Assembly: GCF_014650115.1 (NCBI RefSeq)
Contig: NZ_BMUI01000021.1
Span: forward strand, 1 to 64,000
Length of the DNA stretch: 64,000 nt
Source: Streptomyces olivaceoviridis
GTDB lineage: Bacteria > Actinomycetota > Actinomycetes > Streptomycetales > Streptomycetaceae
Direction: 5' to 3'
Positions 1 to 8,651 of this stretch are shown piece by piece. The notes below the pieces were generated by a model. That model had not been told where the DNA came from, searched no databases, and worked only from the letters and a program-made list of their open reading frames with translations. How positions within the stretch are numbered: position 1 is the stretch's first letter; each line of letters starts with the position of its first letter. Position numbers and translations under genes: made by a program.

Positions 1-389
1 TCTGGTTCCAGGGGGCCGAATGGGGTGCCCACGACACCCGGACGCCGCGCTCCCGAGCGGCCGGCGGCACAGCAAATCCCCTCAGTAATAAGCAGATTGA
101 CATACCATTGGGCCATCAAGGTGATTCCCTGACACCCGCTCACCCCGCCCAGCAGCGTGTCGCTGCGGACGCGATGAGGCGGAGTGCGTTAAAAGGGGCC
201 GGCCGCGCCACACGCCAAGCCGTGCGCACCGACGTGCGCGAACGCAGAGCATGCCGTCACGTGAAAGCGGCGCGGGCACGCGGGACGCCGCAGGCCCACA
301 AGGATGGCGTCCCGCCGTACGCCGTCGTTACGGGTCGAGCTGATTTCGGCTCCCACTGCGGGGAGGGCTGGCGGTCGCCCGCAGCCGGT
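1..389. other. No recognisable gene
   Basis: No frame here gives a protein I recognise. The short open frames on both strands have arginine- and proline-rich composition typical of out-of-frame reading of GC-rich DNA. The stretch lies beside a decayed transposase and is probably degraded insertion or flanking sequence. Confidence 0.5.
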
Positions 390-640
390 CGCGTCATGAG
401 AGAGCGGCCATGGAGGCTTCGGAGAGGTGGCGGCGGTCGCAGACCTGCCACTCGCCGTGGACTTCGGCCAGGGCGGCGGCGAGTCGGCCGAGGGCGGCGG
501 GACTGGGGAAGCCACCAGGTAGCGGATCGCCTCGAGTATCGCGCGGTGGCGTGCCTCCGGGCCGGCCACCCGGCCACGCATCCAGCCCGGCACCGGCAGC
601 AGCGGCCGGACGACCGCCCACTCCTCATCCGTCATGTCCG
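390..640 (-). pseudogene. IS5-type transposase remnant
   Basis: Reading leftward from the ATG at 633-635, the frame begins MTDEEWAVVRPLLPVPGW, the conserved N-terminal start of many Streptomyces IS5-family transposases (DUF4096-like region). Homology continues for about 40 residues (to AILEAIRYLV) and is then lost. The expected DDE catalytic domain is not found in any frame, so this is a truncated, frameshifted relic. No terminal inverted repeats were identified. The family assignment rests on the N-terminal motif only. Confidence 0.6.
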
Positions 641-1450
641 TCGGGCAGCGCGGCTGCCGGGCCCCTCTGCGGCACCCGGCATCTCCCGGTATTGCTCGGC
701 CATTCGGCACCAACGAGCTGTTCAGGAGGCCCTTCCCGCATGTGCCAAGGGCCCCGCGACCACCCGATCAAAACACTCGTCCGAACTGAAAACGCCTACG
801 AGTAGGGCAGTTTGGGCAGCTTCGCCCCGACGAGAGCGGTAAGCGTGCCTGCCGACGATGAGGTGCAAATTCGGGTGGCACCTTGCCGACGAAGGGCATG
901 CAAGAGGCCCTCCCGGATTCTCTTGGCCGAGCGCCGCGAGGGCCGTGAAGCGCACGGAGGCGCTGTGCTCACGGTAGAGGCTGACCCGGTTCGGGTCCAA
1001 GTTCTGCTGGTTGCCGCCTAGTTGGTCCGTTCGGGATGCGGTGGGGTGCTGCGGCCGTGGGGGGCACGTTCCCGTGTACGCGGGACGGCCTGGGCAGCGT
1101 GGTGCGGGTGCGTCCGTCCCGGTCGAGGTGCGTGATCGTGCCGCAGCAGGGTACGTGTCCCCTCGTGCTCCGTCGGGGTGCCGGTCGTGTACGGGATCGC
1201 GGCAGGTGAACGGAGTACGGGGCGGGCCGCGGCCGAGCCGCCGACGTGGGGGCAGCGGCGAACGGCGCGAACCGAGCGACGGCGCGAACCGGAAACGGTT
1301 GGCTGACCATCATCGGGATCGCGCCGCGGCCGAACGTCGTGCGACCGACCAGGGTCCAGTTCTCACGGCACTGATCGCGCCGTCGGGGCGTAGGCGGGGC
1401 ACTCCCGGAAACCCGCCGGCCCGGCCGCACACCGTCCGGCGCGGGAGCCG
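641..1450. other. Degraded intergenic stretch, no gene supported
   Basis: About 800 bases lie between the IS remnant and the first intact gene. Open frames exist on both strands, but none starts with a credible ribosome binding site or shows a known domain, and opposite-strand frames overlap with equal length. I see no rRNA, tRNA or clear hairpin. It most likely contains eroded insertion-sequence or flanking DNA. Confidence 0.45.
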
Positions 1451-1768
1451 TCAGACGTCGTGAAGGTCCACGAACTTCTCGAAGAAGAACTCGTGTTTCA
1501 GAAACGACACGTCGTACTCGTGCCCCGGATACGGCGGGATCAGCTGGGACGCCTGGATCAGGCGCCAGCCGTCGCACAGGGCGGCCACGCCCGTCGCGTA
1601 GGGAGGCTCGTCGCTGTCGCCCGTGGTGGGGCATGTGCGGCCGGTACCGTCGTAGAGTGCCCAGCCGATGACGTCGGAGTCCAGTGCGGACGTGCCCAGG
1701 TACAGCACCAGAAGTTGCTGGCGGACGGTCGAGGAGATCGGGGCCGGGGTGGGGTTGGTCGCGGTCAT
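1451..1768 (-). CDS. Small uncharacterised protein coupled to a dioxygenase gene
   Basis: This encodes a 105-residue soluble protein of unknown function. The start is well supported: ATG at 1766-1768 is preceded by a strong AGGAGGTG-type ribosome binding site, and it overlaps the stop of the upstream dioxygenase gene by four bases (ATGA). The two are therefore probably translationally coupled. The sequence has a hydrophobic central segment (QQLLVLYLGTSALDSDVIGW), two cysteines, and an acidic/aromatic C-terminus rich in Phe and Lys. There is no signal peptide or clear membrane helix. I do not recognise the family; the context suggests a partner or accessory for the dioxygenase. Confidence 0.75.
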   Translation of the reverse strand: MTATNPTPAPISSTVRQQLLVLYLGTSALDSDVIGWALYDGTGRTCPTTGDSDEPPYATGVAALCDGWRLIQASQLIPPYPGHEYDVSFLKHEFFFEKFVDLHDV

Positions 1769-2583
1769 GCGGGCACCTCCTGCGGTCGGTTCGAGACGCG
1801 GGTGACCCAGTGGTCCAGGTCGAAGTCCGCTTCGCCGGTCAGCGCCCGCCACAGCAGGACGCGGTTGTAGAGCTCCAGGCGACCGGTCGCCGGCTCGTAC
1901 CAGGGGAAGACGGTGTTCAGTTCCGACGCCACGCCCGGGTCCGCCAGGTCCGAGGTGTCCCACAGCCGCCGCTGCCGCACGGTCGGGTTGAAGCGGATCT
2001 TGAACATGTAGCGCGGGGTGTCGCTGGCGTTGCGCCGCCCACCGTGCCAGAGGCCGTGGTGCAGAAACACCACGGTGCCCGCCGGACAGACCAGTCGGTG
2101 CTGGCCGCGCAGGTTCTGGTAACGGCCGGTGTCGCTCTCGTTCGTACGCCGCAGATGGCTGCCGGGCACGCTCAGCGTGCCGCCCATCTCCAGCGTCACA
2201 TCCTGCGGGTAGTACATGAGCTGCACGTCGAACGCGTCGGTCCGTGCGTCGATGATCGCGTCCGCGTGCAGCGGCTGCGCCCGGCCCTCGTGCGGCTCCC
2301 GGACGTGGACGAAGTGGTGGTCGATGTTCGGATCGGGCCCGACGAGACTGTGCAGCGCGCCCGCCACCTCCGGCAGGTCGATGAGCCGGCGTATGAGGGA
2401 CCCCTCGGCATAGGCTTCGGTGACCGGCGTGCCGTACGGCACCGGAGGGATTCCGGCGCCGAACACCTCCATGGCCTCGGCGTTCAACTCCGAAGGCACC
2501 ACGGCGTCCAGGCGCAGTGACCCGTGGGCGACGAAGTGCGCCATCCGCACCGAGCTGAGCAGATGCTCTCTGGTTGTCGACAT
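1765..2583 (-). CDS. Phytanoyl-CoA dioxygenase (PhyH) family protein
   Basis: The 272-residue product is a probable Fe(II)/2-oxoglutarate-dependent oxygenase of the PhyH family, which hydroxylates small molecules or acyl substrates in the cytoplasm. The metal triad is visible as an HxD pair (LHADAIID, about H106 and D108) and a distal histidine in HGLWHGGRRN (about H180), with a basic region (RYMFKIRF) downstream that may bind 2-oxoglutarate. ATG at 2581-2583 is preferred; in-frame GTG codons at 2592 and 2589 would add up to three residues. It is divergent from an AraC-type regulator 71 bases away, which probably controls it, and it overlaps the following small gene. The substrate is unknown. 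Confidence 0.85.
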   Translation of the reverse strand: MSTTREHLLSSVRMAHFVAHGSLRLDAVVPSELNAEAMEVFGAGIPPVPYGTPVTEAYAEGSLIRRLIDLPEVAGALHSLVGPDPNIDHHFVHVREPHEGRAQPLHADAIIDARTDAFDVQLMYYPQDVTLEMGGTLSVPGSHLRRTNESDTGRYQNLRGQHRLVCPAGTVVFLHHGLWHGGRRNASDTPRYMFKIRFNPTVRQRRLWDTSDLADPGVASELNTVFPWYEPATGRLELYNRVLLWRALTGEADFDLDHWVTRVSNRPQEVPA

Positions 2584-2654
2584 GTGCACCACGCTAGGGA
2601 AGGCATGGGGTCGGGCGCGTGGGTCCGGCTCACCACCGCTGGTAGGTTTTCACC

Positions 2655-3476
2655 ATGCTTGAGACCGTGGTGTGCCTGGACGAGCCGCCGGTCGTGGCGA
2701 ACGTCGGCGTCGGCGTCCACGGACCGGCCGGGCACACCGACGTCTTCCGCCTGCCCGACCTGTGGCAGCTGCACCTGTACCGGTACGAGGCCGACCTCAC
2801 CGTCGACGGCACGCCCCATGTCATCCGACCCGGCCGGGTCAGCCTCATACCGCCCGCCACGACCGTCCGGTACCGCTACCGGGGCCGCTCCGAGCACCTG
2901 TACGCCCACCTGCGCCTGTCCTCCGGAGGCGCGCTCCGCACGGTGCCCGTCGTGCAGGACGCGGGACCGGAGCTGTCCATACTGTCCGCCCTGATGCTCC
3001 AGGCCGTCGCGGCCTGGCCGAGCGCCCCGCTCCGGGCCGCGGCCGAGGTCTGGGCCGCCCTGTGGCGCGTCGGCCACCTCACCCCGCCGACCCCGCAGGG
3101 CCCCCGGGACGGCCCGCACCAGGCCGTCACCGCCGCGATCTCCTACATCGAGTCCCGGCTGACCGACCCCCTCACCGTCCCGGAGGTGGCCCGCGCCGCC
3201 GGGATCTCCCACAACCACCTCACCCGGCTCTTCCGCGCGGCCACCGGCGAGACCGTCGTCGCCTACATCCGTCAGCGCCGCCTGGCACGCGCCCGTCACC
3301 TGCTGCGCGAATCCACCCTCTCCGTCTCCGCGATCGCCGCCACGGTGGGAATCCCCGACCTCCAGGCCTTCAACAAGGCCTGCCGCCGGGAGCTGGGAGC
3401 GTCACCCCGAGCCGTTCGTGAGACAGCGGGGTCCGCCCACGGGCGATCATCCGGACAGGCCCGTCGGTCGAACTGA
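2655..3476 (+). CDS. AraC-family transcriptional regulator
   Basis: The 273-residue protein has an N-terminal cupin-like sensor half (residues about 1-120, with RPGRVSLIPPATTVRYRYRG) and a C-terminal double helix-turn-helix AraC domain (about 160-258). The first HTH is at LTVPEVARAAGISHNHLTRLF and the second includes LSVSAIAATVGIPDLQAFN. It is transcribed away from the PhyH-family gene across a 71-bp promoter region, so it is probably that gene's activator or repressor. The C-terminal tail after residue 258 is low complexity. The ligand is not evident. Confidence 0.88.
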   Translation: MLETVVCLDEPPVVANVGVGVHGPAGHTDVFRLPDLWQLHLYRYEADLTVDGTPHVIRPGRVSLIPPATTVRYRYRGRSEHLYAHLRLSSGGALRTVPVVQDAGPELSILSALMLQAVAAWPSAPLRAAAEVWAALWRVGHLTPPTPQGPRDGPHQAVTAAISYIESRLTDPLTVPEVARAAGISHNHLTRLFRAATGETVVAYIRQRRLARARHLLRESTLSVSAIAATVGIPDLQAFNKACRRELGASPRAVRETAGSAHGRSSGQARRSN

Positions 3477-3489
3477 CCCGGTCTGTCGA

Positions 3490-3905
3490 AGCGCATCGGT
3501 AGGACCACCGGGGTCGGCACCAACGTCGCGGTCTACGACCCCGACATGCCCCGCTCCGGCATCCCGGGCCTGCTCCTCAGCGGAAGGCGTGGGGAGCGTC
3601 CGTCACCCCGGCGGCAGCGTCGCCGACGTCTACCCCGGGCAGACCGGCACCGAGGAGGGCGGGGGTCATCTCGCCCCGGGCACCGGCTTCGGCACCTTCA
3701 TGGGAACGACGCGTGCGGCAGGCGCGCAGCCGACCATCACGGTGAACTACGGCACCGGGATGCCGCAGGAGGCGGCCTCCTGGGTGCAGTACGCGAACGT
3801 CACCAAGCACTACGGCGTTAAGTACGGGGAGGTCGGCAACGAACAGTACGGCAACGGCGAGTACGGCCCCCCGAGGGAGACCGGCCACCACTCCAGCCAC
3901 GGCGC
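3490..3905 (+). pseudogene. Alpha-L-arabinofuranosidase-like glycosidase fragment
   Basis: Two reading frames together give a partial glycosidase. About 3493-3590 reads VGTNVAVYDPDM and continues to GIPGLLL. After a frameshift near 3585 the text continues GVGSVRHPGGSVADVYPG, then TITVNYGTGMPQEAASW, then KYGEVGNEQYGNGEYG. This matches the catalytic-barrel region of secreted actinobacterial alpha-L-arabinofuranosidase-like enzymes, where the GNE contains the acid/base glutamate. The N-terminal secretion signal and everything after the GNE block are missing. The copy ends shortly before an IS110-type transposase piece, which may have caused the loss. Non-functional as it stands. Confidence 0.6.
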
Positions 3906-3967
3906 CCCGACCCACCCCCGGCACGTGAGACACCTCCCACCCTCGAAGGAGCTTCCCAATGCTGATG

Positions 3968-5107
3968 TCAAGCCGCTGCCGTGACAGGTGGTGTGGCTTG
4001 GTAGCACGCTCTGTCGCGGATCACGGCCCACAGGACATTCAGGCGGCGGCGAGCGAGCGCCAGCAGTGCCTGTTTGTGTCCCTTGCCTTCAGCCCGCTTG
4101 CGCGCGTAGTACGCCTTGGAGGCCGGGCAGCTCTTCAGGCTGGAGAGCGCGGACAGGTACATCGCGTTGAGCAGGCTGCGGTGGAAGCGGCGCGGTCGGC
4201 GGAGGTTGCCGCTGACACGGCCGGAGTCACGCGGTGCGGGCGCCAGGCCGGCGAAGCCGGCGAGCCGGTCGGCGCTGCTGAAGGCATCCATGTCACCGCC
4301 GGTAGCCGCGATGAACACAGCTCCCATCGTCTTGCCCATGCCGGGCAGACTGAGGATTACCTCGGCGTGTGGGTGCTCCCGAAACCGGGCCTCGATGAGG
4401 GCATCGACTTCCGCGATCTCCTTATCGAGGGCCATCACCCCCTTTGCAAGGCGGACCACCATGGCGGCGGCCAGCTTCTCTCCGGGAAGGGACGTGTGCT
4501 GGGCCTCGGCCGCCTCCACCGCCGCCCCGGCCAGCGTGGCGGCACCCCGGACCTTGCGGTTGCGCAGCCACGTCGCGATGCGCTTGGCCCCGCTGCGGCG
4601 GATCGCGGCCGGTGTCTGGTAGCCCGTCAGCAGGATGACAGGGCCCTTGTTGGTCAGGTCCAGAGACCGTTCCAACGCCGGATCTCCAGCAGTTGAGCGC
4701 GGAGCCGGTTGATCTGGCGGGTGCGGTCGGCTACGAGGTCAGTGCGGCGAGTGGTCAAAGTGCGCAGGTCGACGGCGCCTTCGTCGCCGGGCCGCAGTGG
4801 GCCGAGGTCGCGGCGCATGCGGGCCTGGTCGGCGATGATGAAGGCGTCCTTGGCGTCCGTCTTGCCCTCGCCCCGGTAAGAGGCCGAGGCGTGGTGCACG
4901 GTCAGGCCGGTGATGTAGACCATCGGCTGGCTGTGGCTGAGCAGCAGGCCGATCAGCAGGGCGGCGCCGCCGCCGTTGAGATCGACCGCCCACAGCACGT
5001 CCTCGTCGAGTGCCAGGACGTCACCGATCAGTTCCAGCAGGGCCGATTCGTCGTTCAGGACCCGGCTGGACAGCAGCCGTTCACCGTCCTGGTTGATCAC
5101 CACGCAT
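3968..5107 (-). pseudogene. IS110-family transposase, truncated and frameshifted
   Basis: Two minus-strand frames make up one transposase. The upstream part (about 5107-4680) carries the DEDD-type domain of IS110 elements (CVVINQDGERLL, then VDLNGGGAALLIGLL, then GKTDAKDAFIIADQ). The downstream part (about 4680-3968) carries the Transposase_20 domain (LPGMGKTMGAVFIAATG, DRLAGFAGLAPAPRDSG). The frames change near 4680; expected LLEI-PALE suggests loss of about one base. The protein begins abruptly at residues equivalent to about position 18, so the first catalytic Asp is missing, and its 5' end abuts an acetyl xylan esterase fragment in the opposite orientation. The element is inactive. Confidence 0.8.
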
Positions 5108-6069
5108 CTGACGAACTCCTCGCCTACCGGCCGGAGATGTCCCCGCCGGAGGACTTCGACGCCTTCTGGCAACAGACCCTGGCCGAAGCACGCGCCCGAG
5201 GCGGAGCGGTGAAGGCCGAGCGGGTCACCGACCGGTATCTGCTGAGCACCGTCGACGTGGACGACGTCCGCTTCCCCGGCTGGAACGGCGAACCGGTGGC
5301 CGCCTGGCTGCTGCGCCCGCGCGGGGCCGAAGGGCCACTGCCGGTCGTCGTCACTTACCTGGGCTACTGCGCCGGCCGCGGGCTGCCCACCGACCACCTC
5401 CTGTGGTCCGCGGCCGGTTACGGCCAACTCGTCGTCGACAGCCGGGTCAGGGCCACGCCACCTCCGGACCACAGTGGGGGCGACGGCACGCAATGGGTCG
5501 AAGGCTTCATGACCCGCGGCATCGACTCACCCCACAACCACTACTACCGGCGGCTCATGACGGACTGTGTGCGCGCCGTGGACGCGATAGCCGAACTGCC
5601 CGGGCTGGATGCCGGGCGGGTCATCGTCGCGGGTGGCAGCCAGGGCGGCGGCCTGGCCCTCGCGGTCGGCGGGCTCGTCCCGGACCGAGTGGCGGCGGTG
5701 CTCGCCGACGTCCCCTTCCTGTGCCACTTCCGCCACGCGGCGCGGACCAGCGGGGACGGTCCGTATCTGGAACTCGCCAAATACCTGCGCCGGCACAGTC
5801 CGCACCGCGTGGAGGCGACCTTCGCGACACTCGACTACTTCGACGGGGTCCACTTCGCCCTGCGTGCGAAGGCGCCGGCACTGTTCAGCGTCGGCCTCAT
5901 GGACCCGACATGCCCGCCTCCCACCGTCTACGCCGCCTTCAACCACTACGCGGGGGTGGACCGGACCATGACCGCGTGGCCCTTCGCCGACCACGGCGAC
6001 GGCTTCGGCTTCAACACGGCGGAGCAGCTGAAGTGGCTGCGCGAACGCGGGCTGGCTCCGCGGCAGTAG
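5107..6069 (+). pseudogene. Acetyl xylan esterase (CE7-like), N-terminally truncated
   Basis: About 320 codons encode an alpha/beta-hydrolase of the acetyl xylan esterase/cephalosporin-C deacetylase family, beginning in mid-sequence at DELLAYRPEM next to the IS110 remnant. Only about eight residues of the usual N-terminus are lost. An in-frame ATG at 5137 could still start a 310-residue product, but no good ribosome binding site is visible. The nucleophile elbow is GGSQGG (serine codon 5638-5640), with the acid in GLMDPTCPP and the histidine in FADHGDG. The family's RGQ motif reads RVR here and the HE motif reads HG, so the enzyme is divergent even where intact. Frame and codon use are preserved to the stop. 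Confidence 0.65.
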
Positions 6070-7104
6070 GGGTAAGGGGCCGGCCGCGCAAGCGCCGGTC
6101 CCCTTCCCTGGACGGAACGCGTCATCGCGGGGCGGTCAGGCCGTCGTGCCGGTGACCGCCCTCGGAGCCGCCTTGCCAGGTCTTCGGGACGCGACAGCAT
6201 CGCATCACGCCTGACCGCAGCCGACGGTCCCCGCTCGACGCCATCGCACGGGCTCAACCTGCCGCGCTCTGACACCGATCAACCGAGCACCGACGACGCC
6301 CTCGGTCTCGTCAACACCGTCCTGGCAGCGGCCATCCACCCCCGCACCCTGCGCCCCTCCCTCTCCAACGTCTAGGGGAGACTCTCCGGCCCCGCGATCA
6401 ACCCCATCGCGGTGCGCTGCGTCTGGCAGGTCCACCAGGCGCTCCCCGCCCCCTCGAAGAGCAGCTCGCCGAGATCGCACGGGAGGTCACGCTTCGCGGC
6501 GAAGTCACTTGACGCAGACGCCAGGAGGAGGCCGAAGCGGCACGCCAGAAGCGCATCCGCTGGGAAGCCGCCATGGAAGAAGCCCGCATCCGGTACGCGG
6601 AGACGTACCGCGTCAGGCACCTTGAAACCCCTTACGCGCTCATCGTGGACCGACCTGGGCACCGACTGACAGTGTCTACAACCTGTGCCATGTGGCGCCG
6701 CACAGCCCGACCAGGAGGGCAGACCTTACAGGCTTCGGCTTCAGGCTGCGTCCCGGGACAGCAGCCAGCCGCTCGCCAGCGTCGTCATCGAGCCCGTCCT
6801 CGGACTACCGGCCGAAGCCCGGTCCGGCACCCGCACGATCGGGAACGGTACGCCGATCGTTCTCCAGGGCCAGCACAACCTCTCCCGCGCCCAGTGGAGG
6901 CGATGCAACGGTCCGAAAGATTCTGGTTCAACGCAGCGTAGTCAGCACCAAGTCAGCACGGGAGTCAGCACCGCACCGTCGAAACACCCCTTAAATACGC
7001 ATTCCGGACAGCACTGGTCTCGACCGCTTCCGGGCCCCTGAAGCAGCCCTCCCTGGCCCGGCATGGTGGCCGCACGCATAGCCGCCCCCTGAACTATGTT
7101 GCCC
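6070..7104. other. Gene-poor stretch with a degenerate coding relic
   Basis: No intact gene is supported here. A plus-strand relic lies at about 6430-6640. It reads EEQLAEIAREVTLRGEVT, a stop, then RRRQEEAEAARQKRIRWEAA and EEARIRYAETYRVRHLE, resembling a charged coiled-coil region of Streptomyces hypothetical proteins, interrupted by TGA and lacking both ends. Around 6945-6975 the short word gtcagcac is repeated three times. I found no tRNA, strong hairpin or terminal inverted repeats. The degraded state fits the IS-rich region to the left. Confidence 0.5.
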
Positions 7105-7118
7105 CACCACATGTGCGG
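7105..7118. promoter_or_regulatory. Candidate PucR-type operator half-matching the bdhA palindrome
   Basis: The sequence CACCACATGTGCGG sits about 70 bases before the transporter start. It matches 12 of 14 positions of the centre of the perfect palindrome upstream of the 3-hydroxybutyrate dehydrogenase gene (11491-11510). The PucR-family regulator encoded between the two genes is the natural candidate to bind both. This is an inference from sequence similarity only. Confidence 0.4.
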
Positions 7119-7186
7119 CTGACCTGCATGTTTCTACGGTGTGCCGACACGTACCCGTCCCCACCGCACACGAGGAAGTGGCGCAC

Positions 7187-8563
7187 ATGGCCTCCGGAAC
7201 CACCGCTCCCCCACCCCCTGCCAGTCTCCCCAGGATCGTCGCCGCCAGCCTCATCGGGACCACCATCGAGTGGTACGACTTCTTCCTCTACGGCTCCGCC
7301 GCCGCGCTGGTGTTCAACAAGCTGTTCTTCCCGGGCTCCGACCCGCTCGTCGGCACGCTGCTGTCGTTCCTGACGTACGCCGTGGGCTTCGCGGCCCGCC
7401 CGCTGGGAGCGCTCGTCTTCGGGCACTACGGTGACCGGCTGGGACGGAAGAAGCTGCTGGTGCTCAGCCTGCTGCTGATGGGCGGGGCCACGTTCGCCAT
7501 CGGTCTGCTGCCCACGCACGCCACCGTCGGCAGCGCCGCGCCCGTGCTGCTCACCGTGCTGCGGCTGGTGCAGGGCTTCGCGCTCGGCGGCGAGTGGGGC
7601 GGTGCCGTCCTGCTGGTGTCGGAACACGGGGACGCGCGGCGGCGCGGCTTCTGGGCCTCGTGGCCGCAGACCGGCGCGCCGGCCGGGCAGTTGCTCGCGA
7701 CCGGTGTGCTGTCGCTGCTCACCGCCGTACTGTCCGACGACGCCTTCGGCACATGGGGATGGCGGATCCCGTTCCTGCTCTCCGGTGTGCTCGTGCTCGT
7801 CGGTTTGTGGATTCGTCTGTCTGTCGACGAATCGCCCGTCTTCAAGGAGGCGCTGGAGCGGGCCGAGGCGCGGCGGGACGGCGTACAGGAGAAGCTGCCG
7901 CTCGTCTCCGTGCTGCGGCACCACTGGCGGGACGTACTCGTGGCGATGGGCGCCCGCATGGCGGAGAACATCAGCTACTACGTCATCACCGCCTTCATCC
8001 TCGTCTACGCCACCACCTCGGCCGGCGTCTCCAAGCAGACCGCGCTCAACGCCGTGCTCATCGGCTCGGCCGTGCACTTCGCCGTCATCCCGGCCTGGGG
8101 CGCGCTGTCCGACCGGGTCGGCCGGCGCCCCGTGTACCTGCTGGGCGCGGCCGGTGTCGGGCTGTGGATGTTCCCCTTCTTCGCGCTCGTGGACACCGGC
8201 TCGTTCGGGTACCTGATCCTCGCCGTCACCGTGGGACTCGTGCTGCACGGCGCCATGTACGCGCCCCAGGCCGCCTTCTTCGCCGAGATGTTCGCGACGC
8301 GGATGCGGTACTCGGGCGCCTCCATCGGCGCGCAGTTCGCCTCCGTGGCGGCCGGCGCGCCCGCCCCGCTCATCGCCACGGCGCTGCTCAAGGACTACGG
8401 CGACTCCACCCCGATCGCGCTGTACGTGATCGCGGCCGCCGTGCTGACCCTGATCGCGGTAGGTCTCGGGCGGGAGACGCGGCACCGCGATCTGGCCCAG
8501 ATCGACGGTGAGGACGAGGACACCTCCGAGGCGAGCCCGGCCGCCGAGGCACGCACCGTCTGA
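7187..8563 (+). CDS. MHS-family MFS transporter (metabolite:proton symporter)
   Basis: The 458-residue integral membrane protein belongs to the metabolite:H+ symporter branch of the major facilitator superfamily, which imports organic acids or betaines. The N-terminal signature SLIGTTIEWYDFFLYGSAAA is diagnostic, and the MFS loop motif appears as GHYGDRLGRKKLL. About twelve membrane segments can be traced. ATG at 7187 has a GAGGAAG ribosome binding site; an earlier in-frame GTG at 7139 would add 16 polar residues and is less likely. It is convergent with the PucR regulator gene and probably works with the neighbouring 3-hydroxybutyrate dehydrogenase, so a short-chain hydroxy or keto acid is a reasonable guess for the substrate. 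Confidence 0.88.
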   Translation: MASGTTAPPPPASLPRIVAASLIGTTIEWYDFFLYGSAAALVFNKLFFPGSDPLVGTLLSFLTYAVGFAARPLGALVFGHYGDRLGRKKLLVLSLLLMGGATFAIGLLPTHATVGSAAPVLLTVLRLVQGFALGGEWGGAVLLVSEHGDARRRGFWASWPQTGAPAGQLLATGVLSLLTAVLSDDAFGTWGWRIPFLLSGVLVLVGLWIRLSVDESPVFKEALERAEARRDGVQEKLPLVSVLRHHWRDVLVAMGARMAENISYYVITAFILVYATTSAGVSKQTALNAVLIGSAVHFAVIPAWGALSDRVGRRPVYLLGAAGVGLWMFPFFALVDTGSFGYLILAVTVGLVLHGAMYAPQAAFFAEMFATRMRYSGASIGAQFASVAAGAPAPLIATALLKDYGDSTPIALYVIAAAVLTLIAVGLGRETRHRDLAQIDGEDEDTSEASPAAEARTV

Positions 8564-8621
8564 GCGACGCCGTCGCCTTCCCGCGTCCGTGCCGACCGGC
8601 CTTCGCCGGCACCGTACCGAC

Positions 8622-8651
8622 CTGACCGGCCCCCGCGCGGGGGCCGGTCAG
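8622..8651. terminator. Bidirectional stem-loop between convergent genes
   Basis: A perfect 13-bp inverted repeat (arm ctgaccggccccc, loop gcgc) lies between the transporter stop at 8563 and the regulator gene. It should end transcription from the left and, in the other orientation, from the right. The stop codon of the minus-strand regulator (8648-8650) lies inside the right arm. Confidence 0.75.

Noticed and set aside
722..1000. 92-codon minus-strand frame near the left end
   Set aside because: No ribosome binding site, no recognised domain, and it lies in degraded sequence.
4693..6069. A 458-codon plus-strand open frame ending with the acetyl xylan esterase
   Set aside because: The part before 5107 is antisense to the IS110 transposase and has no protein similarity, so it is not a natural N-terminus.
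6870..6990. Possible tRNA or attachment site around ggttcaacgcag
   Set aside because: No acceptor stem, anticodon arm or CCA-compatible fold could be built.
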